Positions 56,574 to 64,000 of a stretch of 64,000 nucleotides of DNA are shown in pieces. The notes under the pieces were generated by a model. It had not been told where the DNA came from, made no database searches, and worked only from the letters and a program-made list of their open reading frames with translations. Where the stretch lies: contig JAKCPI010015339.1 of assembly GCA_023213315.1 (NCBI GenBank), positions 1-64,000 on the forward strand, read 5' to 3'. The translations under genes and the position numbers were made by a program. Source of the stretch: Euborellia annulipes. Its lineage: Eukaryota > Arthropoda > Insecta > Dermaptera > Anisolabididae. Each line of letters opens with the position of its first letter. Within the stretch, counting starts at the first letter, position 1.

Positions 56574-57270
56574 AATAATAATAATAAAAGAAAGCGATTA
56601 GCCGAGGGGAGAATGTAATTAAGATGATAATTCTGATTTGAAGACATCTCATGTGATGGCAAAATATTATCCAACTCTATTTGCGATGCCTCTTGATGAG
56701 GAAGGAAACGGGAACCCACCTCGGTATTATTTCCATGAAAGTGTAACCACAACATGTCAGGACTGACAGTGAGAGAATTATAATAAGGCAGAATGCACTT
56801 AAAAAGAGACAAGGAATTTTGAATGAAAGCATGACATATCCAGGGTACCGCGTGCTTATTTTAAGCATCTTGATTTGACTGTCTGCGATGAAATGTCTTA
56901 TGTTCCCAGTGCCGAAATGAGGGTTTGAAGCGCCTGTGGCAAGTGTCTAACTTGCGCCCCCCGTAATCCAGTGTTTTTGTGCCAAGCCCCATCCCACCTT
57001 TTGGCCCTGTCTGTTCCCGTATGTGTTCGACCAAAACATGGGAACGTTTTCAACTTTTAGGACGGACGCATACAGGAATAGACAAGACAGACATTTCATC
57101 GCAGGTCTGCTAATCTCTAATTTAAATACTTGTCGAGGTTGTCTTGTAAGGTAGTTCGTGTTACCAAGGGAAACATTTATTAGAAACAATCAGTGGCGTA
57201 GCCTAGGTAGCATCCGGTGCGGATATTGTGATGTTACCCCAAGAATGAAAACTGTTTTTTATTTTTTATT
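56574..57270. repeat. Unclassified; inverted GCGATGAAATGTCT words
   Basis: GCGATGAAATGTCT at 56,884 and AGACATTTCATCGC at 57,089 bracket about 220 bp. 56,690-56,740 resembles 50,690-50,735 (GGAAACGG.AACCCA.CTC.GT). CAGTGGCGTAGCCTAGG at 57,192 is one hAT-like end with no partner. Confidence 0.45.
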
Positions 57271-57305
57271 AGTCTTTTCGGCATCTTAGGCCATATAGAC
57301 TTTCA
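57271..57305 (-). mobile_element. SINE tail scrap
   Basis: AGTCTTTTCGGCATCTTAGG then CCATATAGACTTT, the shared SINE tail only. Confidence 0.6.
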
Positions 57306-58138
57306 GTTTTCACTTTCTTTTTATAATTATAAAGAAAGAATTCATATTTTATTAATTTTAAAGAAAATAACAAAATATGTTTTGTGATGGGTTATTTATT
57401 TTTTTTTTCACGGCTCGTGTCACCCGGTGCCGACAGTATTCTCCTAACCCCCTCTGATTCTAACAAGTCGATGGGAGCTCACTCAAGATTTTGATAATAA
57501 AAGAAGGTTAAATAAATAAGGAGTTAGCTTTTATTGATACAATTCAAATGTGAAGAATGACAAGAATTTATTCAACATTGCCAAATCCACCTTTTATGAT
57601 AGGAAATGAATATCGTTTTAAATGATCTATTTCATGAAATCCATGTATTGTTAGTTAAAATGAAGCATGATAAAATCAAAATACAAATATGGTATTATTT
57701 GAAATAAAAGATATATATATATTCAATATTAGCAAATAAAATGTAAAAAAGGTCAAAGAAAAAAAAAATAGGCACTTAGGAGTAAAAATAGAATTTCTAA
57801 TGAAAATATTACTTACATAATTTTCTTCTTTTGATGTAATCGGGATTTTATAATGAAATTCCCACTCGAATAAAGAACACAACACTTTTAACAATGAAAT
57901 AAAACTATAATGAACACGAATGATTTAGGCGTCTAATTAACCTTTTTTTTGATGACACCGGTGTGAAGATAGATTCGCTTTCTTTATTTTGCATTATGAC
58001 GTCATATTCAATTTGAATTGTTTCAAATGTGATTTGTACATTTTTTTTTTTTTTTTTTTATTTATTTTGCCTGTTGTGTAAAATATTTGATTTTATTTCC
58101 AAATAAATATGTCTGGACCCCAATATTATATATCGTAA
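57306..58138. other. AT-rich, no recognised content
   Basis: No features except T runs and, at 58,109, GTCTGGACCCCAATA, a scrap of SINE body. Confidence 0.5.
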
Positions 58139-58142
58139 TTAA

Positions 58143-58544
58143 GGTGCGAGTCTCGAGGTGCCGATTTTGAGAGGTTGCGGCCACAATTTTGAAGCTATCG
58201 ACCTCAATTTTTTTTTTTTTTTTAATTAAAGCTATTTAAAATATCTACAACTTATAGAAGCCCTTTTTTTGATTTTCAAAAAAAAAAAAAATTTTTTTTT
58301 AGATTAATCGCATTAAATAAAAGATATTTTTAAAAAATTCGGTCTATATCTTATAGATAATTAAATTAGTAATCATTGCGTTAAAATATAAGTAATTTTT
58401 TGCCTTTAATAATTAGCTGGAATCTTTCAAATGAAATGGAATAAAACGCTTGTTTCCCCATGGGGAGAACTAACGCCATCTCTTGCCGCCTAGAACTAAC
58501 CAGCTTCTGAATCGGCTAATAACGGTTTTTCAAGACGGGTCACC
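58143..58544 (+). mobile_element. piggyBac-like MITE
   Basis: GGTGCGAGTCTCGAGG / TTTTTCAAGACGGGTCACC, TTAA on both sides (58,139-58,142, 58,545-58,548). Interior closely follows 37,963-38,355, e.g. AACGCCATCTCTTGCCGCCT. Confidence 0.88.
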
Positions 58545-59027
58545 TTAATATTAAAAATAAAAGAGAGCAAACAATGTCATGTTTATATACTTCATATGAA
58601 TATAATAAATAATACTTTATCTAAAAGAAGAGATTCAAAAAAAAAAATTTTAATCTAGAACAAGTGAATATTTTCAATCGCTCAACACTAGAATACGTAG
58701 TTTATTTCACTTCTTACTTTTCTCCTAATCTATCTATCAATATTTTATAAGCTAATCATTATTTTTGGGGATTATTTAAAATAAGATTGATTTAAATTTA
58801 AAAAATTTTGAAACAAGAATACTCAAGATTTTGCTAGTTGTTTCAAAGGAAATAGGGGGAAGGAGATAAGGGCGATCGCTCCTTTATCCAAACCAGAGGG
58901 GGTGGCAAGTGTATTAGAGTTCCGTCATTTTTATTTATTATATTAGTTTTCTGGTAAATGGGCCCTACAGTTAGGATAATGTCATTTTTCCACCTCCTGA
59001 ATATGAAAAATTATTTAATGTTTGACA

Positions 59028-59130
59028 CAGTGGCTGATCCAGAGGTGTTTCTCGGGGGGGGGGGGGTGGGGTGGGGGGGGGGGTGGCCCACACCCATTTT
59101 TTTTTTTCTTTTTGGTAATTTAAAAGAGCC

Positions 59131-59166
<36 letters not shown>

Positions 59167-59284
59167 TATATTTATAAAATATTAAATATTTAAATAAAAA
59201 AAAAAATTATTTTTTTTTAAAAAAAGTATTTTTTTTATTTTTTTTGGGTGGGGGGGGGTTGTTTTTTTTTCTCCCGCCCAATTG
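59028..59284. mobile_element. hAT-type element, ends diverged
   Basis: Perfect duplication GTTTGACA (59,020-59,027, 59,285-59,292). Ends CAGTGGCTGATCC / CTCCCGCCCAATTG match only partly. Interior is G runs and A/T runs. Confidence 0.7.
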
Positions 59285-59311
59285 GTTTGACATAATCTCA
59301 TGGCTTCTGAG

Positions 59312-59548
59312 CAAGAGCGGATCCATAGGAGTTTCTCGGAGGTGGAGATAATCTGGTGTGACTGGTTGTACATTACACAGTTTTCTCTTACTTTCGGTAA
59401 TTTAAAGACGCATTCTGTACTTGTTTACCAGAATATAAATACAAATCAAATTAGTATTAATTTTTCAAAAAAAAAATATTTTCTCAAATCTCGGGGGGCG
59501 GGGGGGGTAATTACACCCTTTACCCCTCCTTCCTTGGGTCCGCCCTTG
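59312..59548. mobile_element. hAT-type MITE carrying family A hairpin relic
   Basis: CAAGAGCGGATCC / GGGTCCGCCCTTG; duplication CTTCTGAG / CTACTGAT (6 of 8). 59,350-59,460 matches 32,002-32,110 in another hAT element. Confidence 0.8.
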
Positions 59549-60290
59549 CTACTGATTGTGAGTTGAGGAAGGTTAAAATTTATTTAAGATTGGATCTATA
59601 ACTTAACATTTTATTCCAAGATTGTAAAGAAATCTTTAAATGGTTTCGGTTAGTATTAATTATATGTTTCCATTCATCACCTTCTAAATTATATATATAG
59701 TTTCTTATTAAATAAGTCAGATTTTCTAGGAAATTTTTTTGTTGATCATATAAGGAGGACACTGGCTGGGTACGTCCCTAGTATGATTTTTGATTTTCAA
59801 AAAATTGAGTACTCTTCTAATATTTCATTATTTTTCAAATTTTTGATTGCGATTTTTCAATCTTATAGCATTCCAATTTGTCTTTAAGTTGGCCTTTTAA
59901 TCTAAAAAATATATATGAAATAGAGAGAAAGAAAAAAGTGTACGTAACATGTAAAAAAAAAACATTTAGAATCTCTTAGAAATTCAAATCAGATGCGAGA
60001 TGTTTGTTTATGAAGATGACGATATTCTTATCTTAATTATTGAGAACTAAGGAAAGTGCCGTTTCTGAAACAAGTTTAATAGTAAAAATTATGTAACAGG
60101 GGGATGCATGGCTGTAGAGCAGATGTTAAAAAAGGTAAAAAAAACAAGAAACATTTCGAAAGTCCTCTCACATATAACGAGAAGGGCATTTAAATTTTTA
60201 ACAATAATAGCAGTTTTTCTTATTAAAAGTCCATAAATAACATTCTTGCCCATGAAGCCCTCCCGTTTCGAGGCAAGTATATATGCCTTT
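59549..60290. other. No recognised content
   Basis: AT-rich; minus frames at 59,580-59,762 and 60,089-60,316 are not recognisable. Confidence 0.5.
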
Positions 60291-60293
60291 TTG

Positions 60294-60341
60294 ACACAGC
60301 TCTGATGATGGTCCAAACCTAGGATCGAAACGTTAGCCGTG
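60294..60341 (+). ncRNA. Type I hammerhead ribozyme, likely foldable
   Basis: Stem I CACAGCT / AGCCGTG pairs at 6 of 7 positions; CTGATGA at 60,302-60,308; stem II GGTCC / GGATC (one wobble); GAAA at 60,327; CGTT, a permitted UH site. Stem III is again only CG. No inverted partner nearby. Confidence 0.75.
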
Positions 60342-60499
60342 GGCTGAATTTCATTAAAGAAGCTACATTGGCTGCATTTTCTTCTTGTTTTTTTATCTCT
60401 TTCAGCAGTAAAATTTATATTAAAGAAATAAAAGCATTGTCCTTTAATAGTGAAATATAAATGTATTTATCACGATGGGGTTTATTAAAGCTTTTTTGT

Positions 60500-60838
60500 T
60501 TAGAATTATTATTATTAGGGGAATTTTTAATTATAGACCACATTTTTGTATTAACTATTTATTAAAAAATATATATTCGGTACAAAGTTTCAACTGCTTA
60601 TTCTGCAGCTGTTATCAAGTACTGTGCACTTGCTCCGACTCAAGTGAAACTAACCGTCACGACCGTTACGTATATAAAAAGGCACGTAACACAGTTCATT
60701 TGAGTCGGAGCAACTGCACAGTACTTGATAACGGCTGCAGAATAAGCACTCGAAACGTTGTACAGTATTTATATTCTTAATAAATAATTAATACACAAAT
60801 GTGGTCTATAATTAACAATTCCTCTAATAATATAAATG
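60500..60838. mobile_element. Foldback with paired hammerhead-like ends
   Basis: Arms of about 150 bp: TTATTATTAGGGGAATTTTT...CTTATTCTGCAGCTGTTATC and its reverse complement (AACAATTCCTCTAATAATA at the right end). GATAACGGCTGCAGAATAAG then CGAAACGTTGTAC (60,728-60,761) resembles a degenerate hammerhead, mirrored at 60,578-60,632. Confidence 0.8.
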
Positions 60839-61445
60839 TATATTTAAGGAAAAGGAATGATTAGGTAATAAGGTGAGAGGAAATAACCTTCACAGTTGTT
60901 TGACCAATAATAATAAATTCCGAGGCAGAGAATGCAAGCAGTCATTTATTAAGTGACCCTCAGAAAGATCCCGTCTGTACTAGTAGGATATCAACCTTCT
61001 TCATTTTTTCATGAAGTAAGGAAACTTGAAATCGTTGGGAGAATTCTAGAAAGTTAGTTGAAAAATTAGATTAAAAAATTTTGTTACTTTTTTTAGAATC
61101 ATTGAACAAGTCGTAGTGTCGTAGGCCCCGGAGCTGAATATTAATACGCATTACCAGAAAGTAAGACTAACTCCCTTCTGATTGGGGGTGAGAATAAAAA
61201 AAACTTTGATACTGCAATTATTTAGCATTCTCCCCTTCTGTCTCTTTATTGGGCAAACAATGCCGATGCTTTATCTCCTCATTCAATGTAAAATTGACGG
61301 ATAACACAAATTAATAATAAAAAAAGTGTATTTTTTAATAATAAAAAAAAAAAATAAATATAAATAAATAAAAATTACGGACGTATTAAAAAAATAGAGA
61401 TACTGTAAGACTTTTTTTGATCAAATGATATATCTTTCACTATAT
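60839..61445. other. No recognised content
   Basis: AT-rich with A runs; nothing recognised. Confidence 0.5.
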
Positions 61446-61996
61446 ATAATGCGCGTCAAAAAAAAAAAAGATAACATTTTGTTTCTTCTTAAGAAGACCT
61501 GTTCTAATCTACCTTAATGATACTCTAATTTATTAAACATTTAATATGAAATATCTTATACATTTCTAGGTAAATTTAACACAAATCCATATCATTTTAA
61601 TAAATAATTACAATTTAAAATAAAATAAAGAAAAAATATGTCGATTTTCAATTTGAGGGACAAATCAACAATAATCTCGATATGTTTTTTTTGGATATCA
61701 ATTAAAAATTTTGTTTTTATAAGAATTTACAATAAAATAGACAGAGGAAAACTGAAATGGAAAGATTATTTTAAGAAATTTTTAGAAATTTGGCGTTAAT
61801 AATAAAAATTTCGACATTTTTGTCTCTGTTTTATTTAAATTGTAATTATTTATTAAAATGATATGGATTTGTGTTAAATTTACTTAGAAATGTATAAATT
61901 ATTTCATATAAAATTTTTAATAAATTACATTAAGATAGATTAGGACAGGTCTTTTTAAGAAGAAACTAATTGTTACGTTTTTTTGACGCGCAGAGT
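61446..61996. mobile_element. Foldback TIR element, Tc1/mariner-like ends
   Basis: TGCGCGTCAAAAAAA / TTTTTTTGACGCGCA ends with arms of about 200 bp (AAATTTAACACAAATCCATA and reverse). TA-rich flanks hide the target duplication. Confidence 0.78.
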
Positions 61997-62858
61997 ATAT
62001 ATATAATAATATATAAAATCGATATTATATTATATAAGACTTAAAAGAGTTATAATTTGATTATTAAAGATAAAAAAATTAATTTCTAAAGCTAGGCGCA
62101 CACTAGACCGAATGGGGATGTAATCCCTGCTAGTGTACACGAGCCTTTACAACGAGGAATTTTTTAATAAATCAATTTTATTTTTATAAATAAAAAAAAA
62201 AAAAACAAAAAAAAAATATATGTATAAATATATAAAACATAAGAATAAAAGTAATAACTTTGAAATAAATAATCTCTTTAGGATAATAGGCGAAATATTA
62301 AATTACTATAATACATAAAACAAAAATTAATTAAAGGTCATCATCGTTTACATTATAACGTTATTATTATTTATATACGTAGATAAAGGACTATATATTT
62401 ATTTAAATGAATTGAAAAATACTCTTTGCGTGAAAATGAAGAAATAACAAAAAGGTCAGAGTGGAAGCAATTCGAATGATATATTAATGATACAAAATTG
62501 GATAAATGGAAAATCGATTCCATTCTGACCGCTGTCTACAGAAAAGAAGAAGGGGCCAGTCATTCTCTCAGTTGGTGATGTTGTCTTCTTTTTTCTAATC
62601 TATTTTAATCTAAAAAATGTTATAATTATATCATTTTTCAAATTAATAATTAAAATAAGAAAGCTATCAATTTAGGGTTGGTTTTTCCATTCATGGTCAA
62701 ATTTGAATTGTAATATAGAAAAGGGGGTTCAGTACTCTATCTTAAATAAGCTCATTATTTTATTATTAAAAGGTTTGAAAAAAATTTCGATTTTACTTCT
62801 TTTAATAAATAAAATGATGAGATGTGGTATATAATTTATAATAAGATTTAGCAATGAA
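61997..62858. other. AT-rich, no recognised content
   Basis: CGCACACTAGACCGAATGGG at 62,098 and CTAGTGTACACG at 62,139 are short inverted words; no other structure seen. Confidence 0.45.
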
Positions 62859-63125
62859 CATGGGCGTACCCAGCGAGGGGCAGGGGGGCAGCTGCCCCCC
62901 CCTAGAAGCAAAAAAAAAAAATTAAACGTTTATAAAGTGGTGAAACGAAACAAAATTGGTGGATAGCGGCGGCGAATGATTATTTTTGTTAGGACTCGAG
63001 GGTTTTTAGGCCTTTAATTCGAAGGCTTTTCCCCTCTATATTAAAACTAGCTAAGTCCCAATCTGGACGACCATGATCTGACCATGCCCCCCCCCCCCCT
63101 AGATTTGATCCTGGGTACGCCCATG
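62859..63125. mobile_element. hAT-type MITE (CATGGGCGTACCCAG)
   Basis: CATGGGCGTACCCAG / CTGGGTACGCCCATG; duplication GCAATGAA (62,851-62,858, 63,126-63,133). Confidence 0.92.
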
Positions 63126-63235
63126 GCAATGAAGAGAGTTTTTTTAATTATAGTGCGGAAGAGGTTTGCAGCCAAATGAAAAAGAGCCTCTATTATTAAA
63201 TAAACTCTTTATTCAGGACGTTTCGGCATAGATTC

Positions 63236-63419
63236 TATTATATAGAGGGGAAAAGCCTTCGAATTAAAGGCATAAAAACCCTCGAGTCCTAACGAGTCCC
63301 CGTCGCCATCGCCCTACCTAATTTTGTTTCGTTTCATCACTTTATAAGCATTTAATTTTTTTTTTCTTGCTTCTAGGGGGAGCAGCTGCCCCCTCTGCCC
63401 CTCGCTGGGTACGCCCATG
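63236..63419 (-). mobile_element. Inverted partial copy of the adjacent hAT MITE
   Basis: Reverse complement of about 62,859-63,055: same GCAGCTGCCCCC, TTAATTCGAAGGCTTTTCC and CTCGAGGGTTTTT words, with one terminus (CTGGGTACGCCCATG) intact. A hammerhead-like scrap TTCAGGACGTTTCGGC lies just outside at 63,213. Confidence 0.8.
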
Positions 63420-64000
63420 ATTCTTTACGGCCCGGTCTGCAATAATTTCGGTTAATAAATATTAATTAGGACCGACACCTTCTGACAGAATTTAAAAATA
63501 GAGGTAATTAAAGGGCACAATTTTAAATTGTGCCAATATAGTTTTTAAAATTTTAACATCATTTTTCTCTCTCTCTATATACTGTATACATTTCACCCCC
63601 ACTTTCTCTCCCCCACCTGCTAAGGTCCCTGGTTCAATTAATAAAATAATAGATTCCTGTTAATATGGACAGTCTTTCAAAAGAATAAAAAGTCAAAATT
63701 GCTTCGTCATAGCATGATACCCTATTTTACATCCGTGATTCTCAGTTTCAAATTGAGGATGATATAATACGATATTCGGACGATGATTGTCCACAGATAC
63801 AAAGCACGGGATCGATAAGAAATATCGGACAAAAGCTCTAAAATGCAATTATTTCTTTCAATGTGAGACAAGTTTTTGTATTCAATCACTGAAAAAATTT
63901 TCTTGTCGACATAGATGCCTTTATCTTTATCATCGGTGGTGTGATAATTGCACTTGAGGGTGAGGAATGAAGAGAAACGTAGAAACACCAGCGATGATGA
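63420..64000. other. No recognised content
   Basis: CTCTCTCTCTATATAC at 63,566; the minus frame at 63,722-63,988 (88 residues, cut near the window end) has no motif I can name, though its composition is less repetitive than the rest. Confidence 0.4.

Noticed and set aside
63722..63988. 88-residue minus frame near the window end
   Set aside because: Could be a partial exon but shows no motif or splice evidence; not enough to call.

Overview
The window looks like AT-rich, repeat-saturated, non-coding DNA from an invertebrate nuclear genome, most likely an arthropod. The evidence is the mix of mariner, hAT, piggyBac-like, LINE, tRNA-derived SINE and hammerhead-bearing Penelope/retrozyme-like pieces, long homopolymers, and the lack of any long open frame. 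The species cannot be named from the sequence. No intact protein-coding gene is visible. The only protein signals are a broken mariner transposase (26,956-27,425) and a broken LINE reverse transcriptase on the minus strand (21,349-23,410). One CpG-rich island (43,420-44,035) is the best candidate for a host promoter and first exon.

Layout. 1-20,937 is a giant imperfect palindrome: left arm 1-9,996, spacer of about 1 kb, right arm 11,033-20,937. The left arm touches the window edge and may continue. Each arm carries the same nested set of hAT MITEs, a SINE, a terminal-inverted-repeat element, an RTE-like unit and copies of one dominant family, here called family A. The arms differ at their outer ends, where the left arm holds a second, smaller palindrome (about 1,115-3,925). 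20,945-25,480 is a nest of insertions in a dying LINE and in a family A copy. 25,480-43,400 is a field of family A copies, SINEs, hAT and Tc1-like MITEs, with a mariner remnant and a SINE split by a 338-bp foldback element carrying hammerhead ribozyme motifs. 43,420-44,035 is the CpG-rich island. 44,280-64,000 holds more hAT MITEs (many with clear 8-bp target duplications), foldback elements, an RTE-like unit, a 1-kb element with 33-bp perfect inverted ends, and AT-rich sequence with no recognisable content.

How the parts relate. The nesting gives relative ages: LINE before hAT insertions; SINE before the hAT inside it, and both before the large inverted duplication; SINE before the hammerhead foldback. 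Family A (about 15 substantial copies) carries a 5' hairpin, a mid-element palindrome matching the RFX X-box, a conserved AT-rich core and a 3' hairpin. It encodes no recognisable protein and is the main undescribed object here.
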